This document shows positions 1 to 8,317 of a DNA stretch of 20,299 bases, piece after piece; within the stretch, counting starts at the first letter, position 1; each line of letters begins with the position of its first letter. The notes below the pieces were generated by a model. It was not told the origin of the DNA and made no database searches. It saw only the letters and a program-made list of their open reading frames with translations. Where the stretch lies: contig DASTQL010000080.1 of the NCBI GenBank assembly GCA_035761805.1, positions 1 through 20,299 of the forward strand, written 5' to 3'. Both the position numbers and the translations under genes were made by a program. Source of the stretch: DASTQL01 sp035761805. GTDB taxonomy: Bacteria; Actinomycetota; Actinomycetes; Jiangellales; Jiangellaceae.

Positions 1-818
1 GGCGACGTCAAGATCCCGACCCGGAGCCGGCCCGGGTCGCGGTCGCAGGCGGCGAGGAAGGTCGACCGCGGCGGCGGGAGCCGGAACAGGTCCCCGGGCC
101 ACGACCGGGACAGCACGTCGAGGAGGACGGCGGTGTCCCGCACGTCCCGGGTCAGCGCGCCTTCGACCCCCAGGCCGGCGACGTCCACGCCGTGCGGGCC
201 CGGGCTCACCCGGCCCCGGGTCGGCTTGAGCCCCACCAGGCCGCAGCAGGCAGCCGGGATGCGAAGGGAGCCGCCGCCGTCTGAGCCCAGTGCCGCGGGC
301 ACGATGCCCGCGGCCACGGCCGCCGCGGCTCCGCCACTGGAGCCACCCGCCCCACGCTCGAGGTCCCACGGCGTACGGGCGGGGGGCAGGCCTTCCGGCT
401 CGGTGTAACAGGGCAGCCCGAACTCGGGTGTGCTGGTCAGCCCTGGGAGCACGGCCCCAGCCCGGTGGAGCAGGGTCACCACGCCGTCGTCGACGTCGGC
501 GACCTGGTCGGAGAACGCGGCGCTGCCCAGGGTCCACGGCCAGCCGGCAACCCGGTTGAGCGCCTTGGGCGGGATCGGCACGCCCATCAGTGGCGGGCGG
601 CCGTCGCAGCCCTCCGGCCCGGACGCGAGCACGAGCCGGTCGGCGGTACGAGCGGCCTTCAGGGCCGCCTCCGGGGCGAGGGCGCTGAAGGCTCCGACGA
701 CCGGCCCGACGCTCTCGGCGCGGCGGAGGGTGTGCTCGATCACCTCGAGCGCGGAGACCTCACGCCGTCGTACGGCGTCGGCCAGAGCGCGGACGCCGAG
801 CTCGTGGACCTCCGTCAC
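1..818 (-). CDS. Amidase (amidase-signature family), 3' end outside window
   Basis: Amidase-signature enzymes hydrolyse C-N bonds of amides with a Ser-cisSer-Lys triad. All three elements are visible in one frame: Lys85 in MGVPIPPK, the Gly/Ser-rich loop GGSSGGAAAA with Ser161, and the nucleophile Ser185 in GSDGGGSLRIPA, followed by CGLVGLKPTRGR. The Ser161-Ser185 spacing of 24 residues is the family value. Only the first 272 codons are present; family members usually have 450-500 residues, so the C-terminal part lies left of base 1. The GTG start overlaps the TGA stop of the upstream regulator (GTGA, 815-818). There is no clear ribosome-binding site of its own, so translation is probably coupled to that gene. 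The N-terminus (TEVHELGVRALADAVRRREVS) fits the family. Substrate cannot be told: candidates include aliphatic or aryl amides and 6-aminohexanoate-type oligomers. Family is certain, substrate unknown. Confidence 0.93.
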   Translation of the reverse strand, partial: MTEVHELGVRALADAVRRREVSALEVIEHTLRRAESVGPVVGAFSALAPEAALKAARTADRLVLASGPEGCDGRPPLMGVPIPPKALNRVAGWPWTLGSAAFSDQVADVDDGVVTLLHRAGAVLPGLTSTPEFGLPCYTEPEGLPPARTPWDLERGAGGSSGGAAAAVAAGIVPAALGSDGGGSLRIPAACCGLVGLKPTRGRVSPGPHGVDVAGLGVEGALTRDVRDTAVLLDVLSRSWPGDLFRLPPPRSTFLAACDRDPGRLRVGILTS

Positions 819-3800
819 GCGGGCAGCAGCTCGTCGCCGAGCAGGCCGTCCCGGTGGGCCACCGCGGCGGCCTCACCACGGCCGGAGACGCCGAGCTTGG
901 CCAGGATGTTGGAGACGTGGACGCTGGCCGTCTTGGTGCTGATGAACAGCTCCTCGCCGATCTGGCGGTTGCTCCGGCCGGCCGCCACCAGGCGCAGGAC
1001 CTCGAGCTCCCGGGGGGTGAGTCCGTGGGGCACGGCACCCGACCGCCCACCACCGGCGCCGATCCGGGCGGCTGCACCCGGGGTCTCGATGCGGGCCCGC
1101 CGGGCGAGCGCATCGACGTCCGCCCTGAGCAGCACGTCACCGAGCCGGTCGGCCACCCCGGCGGCAACGGCGAGGGCCTCGGAGGCGGCCGCGCGGTCGC
1201 CCCGGCCCGCGAGCGCCGCGGCCAGACGGAGCCGGGCCCAGCCCTGCAGGTGGAGGGGCCCTGGCCAGGACTCCAGCGCCGACGCCGCGGCACGCCACAG
1301 GTCGGGGTCGTCGCCGGTCACCTCGGCGTCGAAGAGTGGCCGCCAGAACGCCGCGGTGTCCCACCAGTCGAACCGCTCTGCCGCCGAACGGAGCTCTGAC
1401 CAGGCCTCGTCGGGGACCTCGTGCCCCACCTCCGCCAGGCGTCGTGCCGTTCTCGCCCCCACCAGGACGACCGACCACACCATCGCCGGCTCGTGCGGTT
1501 GCTCCGCGAGGCACTGCCGGACGATCTGCAGTGCCCGATCGGGCTCGCCGAGGCCGAGCGCCAGTTCCGCACTGAGCGCCGCCAGGGCCACGGCGAACTG
1601 TGGCTCCGGACGGGCGGTGCGGCGGGTCAGCCTGGACTCGAGCAGCTGCCGTGCCTTGTCGGGCCCGCCGGTCCGCAGGACCAGCCAGGCCTGCAGGTGG
1701 TGCAGGTGCGCGGCGTGGGCAGCGGGAGGGTCGAGCTTGAGCGCGCGGTCGACCAGGCGCCCGGCCTCGTCCCACTCGCCGAGCATCAGCAGCGGCTCCG
1801 CGGCGTTGCCAGCGAGGAAGGCCCACGTGGTGCGGGTGAGGCCGCGCCGGGTGGCCTCGGCCATCCCCTCACGGGCGACCTCCACCGACTCGGCGTAGCG
1901 GCCGAGCAGGAGCAGGACGTCGGACGCGTTGATGAAGTAGCGGTCCAGCGCCGCCTCCCGCTGCCCGGCGAGGGCCACCGTCCGGCTGCGCTCCAGCGCC
2001 GCCAGCCCCTCCTCCGTCCGGCCGAGGGAGACCAGGCTGACCCCCAGGGTGTTGAGGGCACCGGACTCGACGGAGTCGGCGTTGACCCCGACCTCCTCCT
2101 CGTCGCAGACGCCGGCCACCGCGTCGACGACGTGCGTCGCGCCCGAGCGTGCCCCTCGCACCTGCTCGATCAGGGCGATGGCCTCCCGGGCGGTGCGCGC
2201 TGCCTCGGCGAACTGCCAGCGCAGCATGAGCACGATGGCCAGGACCTGAAGTGCCGCCGCCCGGTCGAGCGGGTGGCCATCCGGTCCGACGACCTCCAGG
2301 GCGTGCTCGAGGACCTCGACGGCGGCGTCGGTGCGGCCCAGGTGGAAGAGCAGCTGGCCCTGCTTCTCGAGCAGGTGGGCTGCCCTCGCCGGCTCCGCGA
2401 ACTCGTCGACCTCCTCGAAGGCCGCCTCGACCAGGGCCAGCGCGCGCTCGGAGTCACCGGCGTTGCGGGCGGCGGACGACGCCCGCCGGAGCAGCTCGGA
2501 GCGATCGGCGCAGGCGACCCGCGCGGGGTCCTCGACCTGATGCCACAGCTCGATCGCCCGCTCGAGCATCCGTTGTGCCTCGGCGTGGGCGAAGGCGGCC
2601 GTGGCCTCGTCGGCCGCCCGGAGGGACGCCCGGAAGGCACGCTCGGTGTCGTGGGCGGCCTGCCAGTGGTGGGCGATCTCGACCCAGACCGGCCGGCCGC
2701 CCATGAGCCCCGGCCGCTCCTCGAGCACCTGGGCGTAGCGGACGTGCAGCCGGGCGTGCTCGCCCGGCAGCAGGTCGTCGTGCAGGACCTCGCGCAGGAG
2801 GGCGTGCCGGAAGGCGTAGCCCGTGTCGTCGACGACGAGCACGTGCCCGGCCACCGCCTCGCGGAGGCACGCCTCGAGCTCGGCCTCGGGCAGCTCGGCG
2901 ACCGCCGCCAGGACCTCGTGCTCCACGCGGGACCCACCCACGGCGGCCAGTCGGAGGACGGCGTAGGCAGCCGGTGTCAGCTGCTCCGCACGCACGAGCA
3001 GCAGGTCGCGGAGCGACTCGGGGAGCTCGCCCCCGAGCAGGCTGTCGGAGCAGCTGGCCAGCTCCTCCACGAAGAACGGGATGCCCTCGCTGCGGCGGTG
3101 GACGTCGACGACGACCTCGGGTGCCGCGTCGTGATCGAGGATGGCCGCGAGCAGGGATGCGACCTCGGCCTGAGCCAGGCGCGGGACCTCCAGGCGCTCG
3201 ACGGACGGGACGCGCTCGAGCTCGGCGAGCAGCGGGCGCAGGGGGTGCCCGCGCCGCATCTCGTCGCTGCGGTAGGTGCCTACGACCAGGACCCGGGCGC
3301 CGGGGAGGACCCTGACCAGGAAGCGGAGGAGATCGCGGGTCGACCCGTCCGCCCAGTGCAGGTCCTCGAGCACCAGGACGACCGGCTGCTCGGCACCGAG
3401 ACGCTCGAGCACGGTGGCCACGACCTCGAACAGCCGGCCCCGCCCGGTCGGCGAGTCAGGGCCCACGGGGCCGACCTCGGGCAGCAACCGGGCCAGGGCC
3501 TCCCGCCCGGGCCCGGCGGCCTCGGCCAGTGCCTCGGCTCCCGACTCGGCGAGCAGCGAGCGCAGGGCCGCCACGAACGGCGCGAACGGCAGGCCGTCCT
3601 CGCCCAGCTCGACGCAGCGACCCACCAGCACCCGCGACCCGCCGGCCACGGCCCGCTCGGCGAACTCCTCGACCAGGCGGGACTTGCCGACGCCGGCCTC
3701 GCCGGCGACCAGCACCGTCGTCTGCCGTCCCGCGGCCGACTCGGCCAGCGCCTCCTCGATCGCGGCGAGCTCGGCCACCCGGCCCACCAGCCGGGGACTC

Positions 3801-3826
3801 GCGACGCGTGTGGCCATGGACCCCAT
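815..3826 (-). CDS. Large ATP-binding LuxR-family (LAL-type) transcriptional regulator
   Basis: About 1003 aa from the chosen start. The N-terminal AAA-type ATPase has a Walker A GEAGVGKS at residues 42-49 and a Walker B VVLVLEDLHWAD near 149-160. The middle is Ala/Leu-rich helical repeat, probably TPR-like. The C-terminal LuxR helix-turn-helix begins LTPRELEVLRLVAAGRSNRQ near residue 936. Architecture and length match LAL (MalT-like) regulators, in which a ligand and ATP switch the protein to a DNA-binding activator. The frame stays open to a GTG at 3889. I prefer ATG 3826 (MGSMATRV...), because the family usually begins just before the 'LVGRxxEL' motif, which here starts about 13 residues in; ATG 3817 is also possible. 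No start has a strong ribosome-binding site. The 4-nt overlap with the downstream amidase suggests one transcript. Regulation of the amidase by this protein is inference. Confidence 0.93.
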   Translation of the reverse strand: MGSMATRVASPRLVGRVAELAAIEEALAESAAGRQTTVLVAGEAGVGKSRLVEEFAERAVAGGSRVLVGRCVELGEDGLPFAPFVAALRSLLAESGAEALAEAAGPGREALARLLPEVGPVGPDSPTGRGRLFEVVATVLERLGAEQPVVLVLEDLHWADGSTRDLLRFLVRVLPGARVLVVGTYRSDEMRRGHPLRPLLAELERVPSVERLEVPRLAQAEVASLLAAILDHDAAPEVVVDVHRRSEGIPFFVEELASCSDSLLGGELPESLRDLLLVRAEQLTPAAYAVLRLAAVGGSRVEHEVLAAVAELPEAELEACLREAVAGHVLVVDDTGYAFRHALLREVLHDDLLPGEHARLHVRYAQVLEERPGLMGGRPVWVEIAHHWQAAHDTERAFRASLRAADEATAAFAHAEAQRMLERAIELWHQVEDPARVACADRSELLRRASSAARNAGDSERALALVEAAFEEVDEFAEPARAAHLLEKQGQLLFHLGRTDAAVEVLEHALEVVGPDGHPLDRAAALQVLAIVLMLRWQFAEAARTAREAIALIEQVRGARSGATHVVDAVAGVCDEEEVGVNADSVESGALNTLGVSLVSLGRTEEGLAALERSRTVALAGQREAALDRYFINASDVLLLLGRYAESVEVAREGMAEATRRGLTRTTWAFLAGNAAEPLLMLGEWDEAGRLVDRALKLDPPAAHAAHLHHLQAWLVLRTGGPDKARQLLESRLTRRTARPEPQFAVALAALSAELALGLGEPDRALQIVRQCLAEQPHEPAMVWSVVLVGARTARRLAEVGHEVPDEAWSELRSAAERFDWWDTAAFWRPLFDAEVTGDDPDLWRAAASALESWPGPLHLQGWARLRLAAALAGRGDRAAASEALAVAAGVADRLGDVLLRADVDALARRARIETPGAAARIGAGGGRSGAVPHGLTPRELEVLRLVAAGRSNRQIGEELFISTKTASVHVSNILAKLGVSGRGEAAAVAHRDGLLGDELLPA

Positions 3827-4098
3827 CGTGCCACCGGGCACCGACAGGACGGAGATCGCGGACACAGCTCCCCTTCCCAACAACCGCACGTCCTGGGCAC
3901 GTCCGGCCCGGGACGGTCAGCAGCAGAACGAGCAGCGCTGGCTCGCGGCGACCGGGAAGCGCCAGCAGGTCACCCCTGCCGGACCTCCAGGGGCCCGAGC
4001 ACGCCGAAGCCGAGCCCGTCCAGGGGTGCGCTCACCTGCAAACCGCACACCGGACCACATCCCCTCTCCCCCGGACCGACCCAGCTCCCCCGAGGTCC
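3827..4098. other. Gap upstream of the LuxR-type regulator
   Basis: This 272-nt stretch lies between the regulator start and the end of the small minus-strand gene. A 61-codon minus-strand frame (3917-4102, ending in a Cys-rich tail) crosses it and touches the upstream gene through an ATGA overlap. Its third positions are much less GC-rich than those of the real genes here, and I recognise no family. The gap therefore most likely holds the promoter and leader of the regulator. No clear -10/-35 pair or hairpin stands out. Confidence 0.4.
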
Positions 4099-4356
4099 TC
4101 ATGCCGCGCGGGCGGAGGCACCGCCGGCGCCCTGGTCACCCAGGGCGGGCCGGGCAGTCGTCGTCCGGCCGCGCCGGCGGCGGTCGGCGAGTCGACGGAT
4201 CCCGCCGCCGCGCTCGGTCGCGTCGCCCTCATCGGCCGCGGCCGACCGCCGCGCGAGCGCGCGCCGCGCCAGCCCGTCGCGCTCGGCCTCCTTGCGCAGC
4301 TCCGCAGAGCGCTGCTCGTGCAGCAGGCCGCCGACGTAGTCTCCGTACCAGCTCAT
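4099..4356 (-). CDS. Small charged hypothetical protein (85 aa)
   Basis: No function is recognised. The N-terminus (MSWYGDYVGGLLHEQRSAEL) is followed by a run rich in Arg, Glu and Ala (RKEAERDGLARRALARRS) that should form a charged amphipathic helix. The C-terminal half is Arg/Gly/Ala-rich and probably disordered. There are no Cys residues, signal peptide or membrane segment. Support for a real gene: a good ribosome-binding site (GAGGTGA, 4 nt before the ATG at 4356) and third codon positions about 90% G/C, like neighbouring genes. Short proteins starting with a Trp/Tyr motif followed by 'LHxQRxAELRxEAER' are familiar in actinomycetes, but this recollection needs a search. It is divergent from the prolyl oligopeptidase across a 159-nt gap. 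Confidence 0.7.
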   Translation of the reverse strand: MSWYGDYVGGLLHEQRSAELRKEAERDGLARRALARRSAAADEGDATERGGGIRRLADRRRRGRTTTARPALGDQGAGGASARAA

Positions 4357-4401
4357 CTCGTCACCTCGTCGCTCGATCTCGTGCCACCTCCGAGGTTCGT
4401 C

Positions 4402-4463
4402 CTGAGGTGGAGGTCAGCGCATCGGGCGACCGCCGCATCTTCGGTCGGCCTCGCCCACCTCAG
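4402..4463. repeat. Separated 9-bp inverted repeat in divergent intergenic region
   Basis: CTGAGGTGG at 4402-4410 is matched by its exact reverse complement CCACCTCAG at 4455-4463, with 44 nt between. A third related copy, CCACCTCCGAG, begins near 4384. The repeats sit between the divergent small gene and the prolyl oligopeptidase, where a shared operator would be expected. Function is inference; a chance match in GC-rich DNA is possible. Confidence 0.35.
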
Positions 4464-4501
4464 ACCCCCGGGCGTCCGGCGGTTCGACACCCGGGGCCGT
4501 C

Positions 4502-4507
4502 TAAGGT
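4502..4507 (+). promoter_or_regulatory. Candidate -10 hexamer of a leaderless transcript (prolyl oligopeptidase)
   Basis: TAAGGT fits the TAnnnT pattern and lies 8 nt before the GTG start at 4516, which has no convincing ribosome-binding site. This is the layout of leaderless actinobacterial genes. The best -35 candidate, TTCGAC at 4483-4488, is only 13 nt upstream, so the match is partial. Confidence 0.4.
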
Positions 4508-4515
4508 CCCCAGTC

Positions 4516-6633
4516 GTGACGCCCGACGCGCCCTATCCGCCGGCCCCGCGGGGCGACGACGCCGACCTGCTACACGGGATCCGGGTCCCCGACCCCTTCC
4601 GGGCGCTCGAGGACCCGGACGACCCGGCCACCAAGGCGTGGCTGGCCGCTCAGGACGACCTGCTCGCCGCCCACCGGGCGACCTGGCCGGCCCGTGACGC
4701 CTTCCGGACCCGGCTCGCCGAGCTGCTCGCCGCCGGCTCGGTCGGGACGCCGGTCTGGCGCGGCGGGCGGGCCTTCCACACCCGGCGTACCCCGGAGCAG
4801 GAGCACGCCGTGCTGGTCGTCGTCGGGCCCGACGGCACCGAGCGCGCGCTGGTCGACCCGAACGCCCTCGACCCCGGCGGAGCCACCACGCTCGACGCCT
4901 GGCAGCCGTCCAAGGAGGGCGACCTCCTCGCGTACCAGCTCTCGGAAGGGGGCACGGAGGAGTCCGTGCTGCGCGTGCTCGAGGTGGCGACGGGCACGCT
5001 CGTGGACGGCCCCGTCGACCGGGCGCGCTACTCCCCCGTCGCCTGGCTGCCGGGGGGGAAGGCCTTCTACTACGTACGCCGGCTGCCGCCGGAGGCCGTA
5101 CCGGAGGGCGAGCAGCAGTACCACCGGCGGGTCTACCTGCACCGGGTGGGGACGGACCCCACCGCGGACGTCGAGATCTTCGGCGCGGGGCGGGACAAGA
5201 CCACCTACTACGGGGCGAGCGTGAGCCGGGACGGCCGCTGGCTCGTGGTCACGGCGGCCCGCGGCACCGAGCCGCGGACGGACGCGTGGCTGGCCGACCT
5301 GGCCGGCGCCGACGCCGCGGCGCCCGCGCTGCGACCGGTCCAGGAAGGTGTCGACGCCCGCGTGTCGCTGCACGTGGCACGCGACGGGCGGCTGCTGGTG
5401 TGGACCGACCGTGACGCCCCGCGGGGCCGGCTGTGTGTCGCCGACCCGGCCCAGCCCGAGCCGGAGCGCTGGCGCGACCTGCTGCCGGAGGACGCCGAGG
5501 CGGTGCTCGAGGACTACGCCGTGCTCGACGGGCCGGAGCTCGACCGCCCGCTCCTGCTGGCCTCGTGGACCCGGCACGCGGTCTCCGAGCTCACGGTCCA
5601 CGACGCCGGCACGGGTGAACGCCTGGACGGTGTCGAGATGCCCGGTCTCGGCACCCTGGGCGGTCTGTCCGAGCGGCCCGAAGGCGGGCCGGAGGCGTGG
5701 GTCGTCTACACCGACGAGACCACCCCCGTCCGGGTGCTCCGGTACGACGCCCGGGACGCATCGCTCACCACCTGGGCCGAGGCCCCGGGCACCGTCGTCG
5801 TCCCCGACGTCCACACCCGCCAGGTCACCTGCAGCTCGGCCGACGGGACGTCCGTCCGGATGCTGGTCGTCTCCCCCACGGCGGAGCCGGACCGCCCGCG
5901 CCCGACGGTCCTGTACGGCTACGGCGGGTTCGGCATCGCGCTCACGCCGGCCTACTCGGCGAGCGTGCTGGCCTGGGTCGAGGCCGGTGGGGTCTGGGTG
6001 GTCGCCGGTCTGCGCGGCGGCGGGGAGGAGGGCGAGGCCTGGCACCGCGCGGGCATGCGGGAGCACAAGCGGGCGGTCTTCGACGACTTCCACGCTGCCG
6101 CCGATCGGCTGGTCGCCGACGGCTGGACCACGACGGACCGGCTCGGCATCAGCGGCGGCTCCAACGGCGGCCTGCTCGTGGGGGCGGCGCTCACCCAGCG
6201 CCCGCGGGCCTACCGGGCGGTGGTCTGCTCGGCACCGCTCCTCGACATGGTCCGCTACGAGCGGTCGGGACTCGGCGCCACCTGGCACGACGAGTACGGC
6301 TCGGCCGCCGTGGCGGAGGAGCTGGGCTGGCTGCTCTCCTACTCCCCGTACCACCATGTGCACGAGGGCACCGCCTATCCGGCCGTCCTCTTCACGGTCT
6401 TCGAGGGCGACACCCGGGTGGACCCGATGCATGCGCGCAAGATGTCCGCGGCCCTGCAGGAGGCCAGCTCGGCCGACCCGGCGACCCACCCGGTGCTCCT
6501 CCGGGTCGAACGCGAGGTGGGGCACGGGGCGCGAGCGGTCTCCCGGACGGTGGACCTCGCCGCCGACCAGCTGGCCTTCCTGGCCGCCCACCTCGGCCTC
6601 ACCGGCGTGAGCTCGGGCACGTCCCGACCGTGA
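4516..6633 (+). CDS. Prolyl oligopeptidase (S9A family serine peptidase)
   Basis: 705 aa, close to the usual ~700 residues of family S9A. These enzymes cut short peptides after proline, or after basic residues in the oligopeptidase B branch. The N-terminus carries the family-typical 'HGIRVPDPFRALEDPDDPATKAWLAAQ' region (start near residue 20), followed by a beta-propeller. The C-terminal alpha/beta-hydrolase domain has Ser549 in GISGGSNGGLL, Asp632 in FEGDTRVDPMHARK and His670 in REVGHGA. Spacing of this triad is almost the same as in porcine prolyl oligopeptidase. The GTG at 4516 is chosen because homology starts just after it; the open frame upstream to 3529 is antisense to the regulator and not supported. 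No signal peptide, so the protein is probably cytoplasmic. Prolyl versus basic-residue specificity cannot be settled by eye; the DPFRALED motif favours prolyl. Confidence 0.95.
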   Translation: MTPDAPYPPAPRGDDADLLHGIRVPDPFRALEDPDDPATKAWLAAQDDLLAAHRATWPARDAFRTRLAELLAAGSVGTPVWRGGRAFHTRRTPEQEHAVLVVVGPDGTERALVDPNALDPGGATTLDAWQPSKEGDLLAYQLSEGGTEESVLRVLEVATGTLVDGPVDRARYSPVAWLPGGKAFYYVRRLPPEAVPEGEQQYHRRVYLHRVGTDPTADVEIFGAGRDKTTYYGASVSRDGRWLVVTAARGTEPRTDAWLADLAGADAAAPALRPVQEGVDARVSLHVARDGRLLVWTDRDAPRGRLCVADPAQPEPERWRDLLPEDAEAVLEDYAVLDGPELDRPLLLASWTRHAVSELTVHDAGTGERLDGVEMPGLGTLGGLSERPEGGPEAWVVYTDETTPVRVLRYDARDASLTTWAEAPGTVVVPDVHTRQVTCSSADGTSVRMLVVSPTAEPDRPRPTVLYGYGGFGIALTPAYSASVLAWVEAGGVWVVAGLRGGGEEGEAWHRAGMREHKRAVFDDFHAAADRLVADGWTTTDRLGISGGSNGGLLVGAALTQRPRAYRAVVCSAPLLDMVRYERSGLGATWHDEYGSAAVAEELGWLLSYSPYHHVHEGTAYPAVLFTVFEGDTRVDPMHARKMSAALQEASSADPATHPVLLRVEREVGHGARAVSRTVDLAADQLAFLAAHLGLTGVSSGTSRP

Positions 6634-6662
6634 CCCGGCCGTGACCCGCCCGCCCGAGGCGT

Positions 6663-6705
6663 TAGCGTCGGGGTCGGAACCGACTGCCGCCCACCCGACG
6701 AGGAG
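6663..6705 (+). promoter_or_regulatory. Candidate -10 box and ribosome-binding site of the MscS gene
   Basis: TAGCGT at 6663-6668 fits TAnnnT; no good -35 is visible. GAGGAG at 6700-6705 is a strong Shine-Dalgarno match. It lies 9 nt before an ATC codon (6715) that opens the MscS reading frame. No ATG, GTG or TTG in that frame is within 200 nt of it. Confidence 0.45.
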
Positions 6706-6714
6706 TGACCAGTC

Positions 6715-7962
6715 ATCCTCGCGCTCGACTTCGCCCCCTCGCCCGTCCCGGCCCTCGCCAGCACCCTGGTCGCCGGGACCAGTCCGGCGCCCGAGCCCGG
6801 AGAGACCCCGTCCCTCGACGACCTGAGGATCGAGACCGCGACGACGAGCTGCTACGACGAGGGCAGCGGCAACACCCTGTGCCAGCTCGTCTACCGGGTC
6901 ACCGGCAACGAGTGGCTGGCCGAGTGGTCGAACACCTTGATCGCCAAGCCCTTCATGATCCTCCTGATCTTCGTCGGTGCCTTCGTGGTCCGCTGGGTGC
7001 TGCACCGGGCGATCGACCGGCTGGCGACGCGCGCCGCCACCGGCCGTACCCCGGGGGTCCTCCACCGTGGCAAGGTCCCGCTGGCCGAGATGGGCCCGCT
7101 CGGCGCCGAGCGCCGCAGCCAGCGGATGTCGACGATGGGGTCCCTGCTCAAGAGCATCACCACCGGCGTGGTCTTCGTCATCGCCGTGTTCATGATCGTC
7201 GCCGAGGTCGGCTTCAACCTGGCCCCGCTGCTGACCGTCTCCGGGATCCTCGGCGTCGCCCTCGGCTTCGGCTCCCAGGCGCTGGTCAAGGACTTCCTCT
7301 CCGGCCTTTTCATGATCTTCGAGGACCAGTACGGCGTGGGCGACGTCGTCGACCTCGGGGAGGCCAACGGCGTGGTGGAGGCGGTCGGCCTCCGGATCAC
7401 GCGGCTGCGCGCCGTCGACGGGACCGTCTGGTACGTCCGCAACGGCGAGATCGTCCGCGTGGGCAACATGTCGTACGGGTGGTCGCGCGTCGTCCTCGAC
7501 ATCGGGGTCGCGTACGGGGAGGACACCTCCCGCGTGCGCCGGCTGCTCACCGAGATCTCGCACGAGCTGTCCGGGGACGAGGCCTGGGGCGACCTCATCC
7601 TCGAGGAGCCGGAGGTCTGGGGCGTCGAGGCGCTCTCGGCCGACGGGGTGGTCGTCCGCGTGGTGCTGAAGACCCGGCCGCTCGAGCAGTGGAAGGTGGC
7701 CCGCGAGATGCGCGAGCGGATCAAGCGCCGGTTCGACGCCGAGGGGATCGAGATCCCGTTCGCCCAGCGGATGGTGTGGATCCGCGGCGAGGGTCCCGGC
7801 GCCGACGAGGACGGGGCCGCTCGTGCCCAGCGCCAGGACGGCGACGACGAGCAGGACAAGGCCGAGCGCAGGGCGGCGGCGGCGCGTCCCGACCCGTACA
7901 AGCAGACGGCGGAGGAGACGACCGGACGGGTGCCGGTGGTCAGGGACGAGTCACCGCGCTGA
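6715..7962 (+). CDS. MscS-family mechanosensitive channel, apparent AUC start
   Basis: Small-conductance mechanosensitive channels open under membrane tension to release solutes on osmotic downshock. From 6715 the protein is 415 aa. An extracytoplasmic N-terminus holds Cys46 and Cys56. TM1 is at about 80-97, TM2 about 151-167, and the pore helix TM3 with the hallmark GILGVALGFGSQALVKDF about 171-202. The beta domain follows (EDQYGVGDVVDLGE, then NGVVEAVGLRITRLR). The last ~65 residues are charged and probably disordered. The frame is open from the TGA at 6706. The first standard start is TTG 6937, which would remove the conserved-looking 'CYDEGSGNTLCQLVYRVTGN' segment just before TM1. The strong ribosome-binding site at 6700-6705 points to ATC 6715. 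Start codon is uncertain; the family is certain. Confidence 0.9.
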   Translation: MLALDFAPSPVPALASTLVAGTSPAPEPGETPSLDDLRIETATTSCYDEGSGNTLCQLVYRVTGNEWLAEWSNTLIAKPFMILLIFVGAFVVRWVLHRAIDRLATRAATGRTPGVLHRGKVPLAEMGPLGAERRSQRMSTMGSLLKSITTGVVFVIAVFMIVAEVGFNLAPLLTVSGILGVALGFGSQALVKDFLSGLFMIFEDQYGVGDVVDLGEANGVVEAVGLRITRLRAVDGTVWYVRNGEIVRVGNMSYGWSRVVLDIGVAYGEDTSRVRRLLTEISHELSGDEAWGDLILEEPEVWGVEALSADGVVVRVVLKTRPLEQWKVAREMRERIKRRFDAEGIEIPFAQRMVWIRGEGPGADEDGAARAQRQDGDDEQDKAERRAAAARPDPYKQTAEETTGRVPVVRDESPR

Positions 7963-8096
7963 CCCGCGGCGTGCTCCTGATTCGAGCGGTCCCGCGGCTC
8001 GTGCACGCAATGCCTGGTTTGGGCCTTCGAACTGGCGGACATGGTGCGGCCTGCCTGTCCCGTCGCGAGGGCGGGGCCCGGGAAGAGAGGCCGACC

Positions 8097-8297
8097 ATGC
8101 AGATCGACAAGAGCCAGATCCTGGAGCTGTTGAGGTCGCAGGGCGACGACGCCAAGGCCAGGCAGGCGGACCAGGAGCTGCCGCAGCAGGTCGACACGGA
8201 CCAGCACAGCGGGTTGCTGCAGAAGCTCGGGCTCGACCCGCAGGACCTCGTCGCCAAGCTGGGCGGCGGCGGCCTCGGAGGGCTGCTCGGCCGTTGA
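8097..8297 (+). CDS. Conserved small actinobacterial protein (66 aa)
   Basis: The product starts MQIDKSQILELLRSQGDDAK and ends in a Gly/Leu tail (KLGGGGLGGLLGR). Proteins with the same 'MQIDKSQILELLKSQG' start, an 'ELPxQVDTDxHxGLL' middle and a Gly/Leu-rich end are, from memory, common in high-GC actinomycetes and have no assigned function. There are no Cys residues, signal peptide or clear membrane segment; the first 20 residues should form an amphipathic helix. The ATG has a ribosome-binding site (AGAGAGG, 6 nt upstream). A perfect 11-bp hairpin 20 nt after the stop suggests a separate short transcript unit. It follows the MscS gene by 134 nt; co-regulation with it is unproven. Confidence 0.85.
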   Translation: MQIDKSQILELLRSQGDDAKARQADQELPQQVDTDQHSGLLQKLGLDPQDLVAKLGGGGLGGLLGR

Positions 8298-8317
8298 CCC
8301 GCCCCCGCTGAGCCGGT

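Noticed and set aside
3917..4102. 61-aa minus-strand ORF ending in a Cys-rich tail, overlapping the small gene upstream by ATGA
   Set aside because: Only about 70% of third positions are G or C, well below the real genes here; no ribosome-binding site and no recognisable motif. The ATGA overlap alone is weak evidence.
1421..4339. Long plus-strand ORFs opposite the LuxR-type regulator
   Set aside because: Antisense shadow of a high-GC gene: low-complexity product rich in Gly, Arg and Asp, no domain, while the minus strand shows full Walker and HTH motifs.
3529..4515. 329-codon upstream extension of the prolyl oligopeptidase frame
   Set aside because: It runs antisense through the regulator and the small gene, is Arg/Pro-rich, and would give an abnormal length; the family start matches GTG 4516.
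4570..7563. 997-aa minus-strand ORF opposite the peptidase and MscS genes
   Set aside because: Shadow ORF; the plus strand carries complete catalytic and pore motifs, and the minus-strand product resembles no family.
7963..8096. Possible promoter or tRNA-like TTCGA sequences between MscS and the 66-aa gene
   Set aside because: No cloverleaf can be built and no -35/-10 pair with proper spacing is visible.
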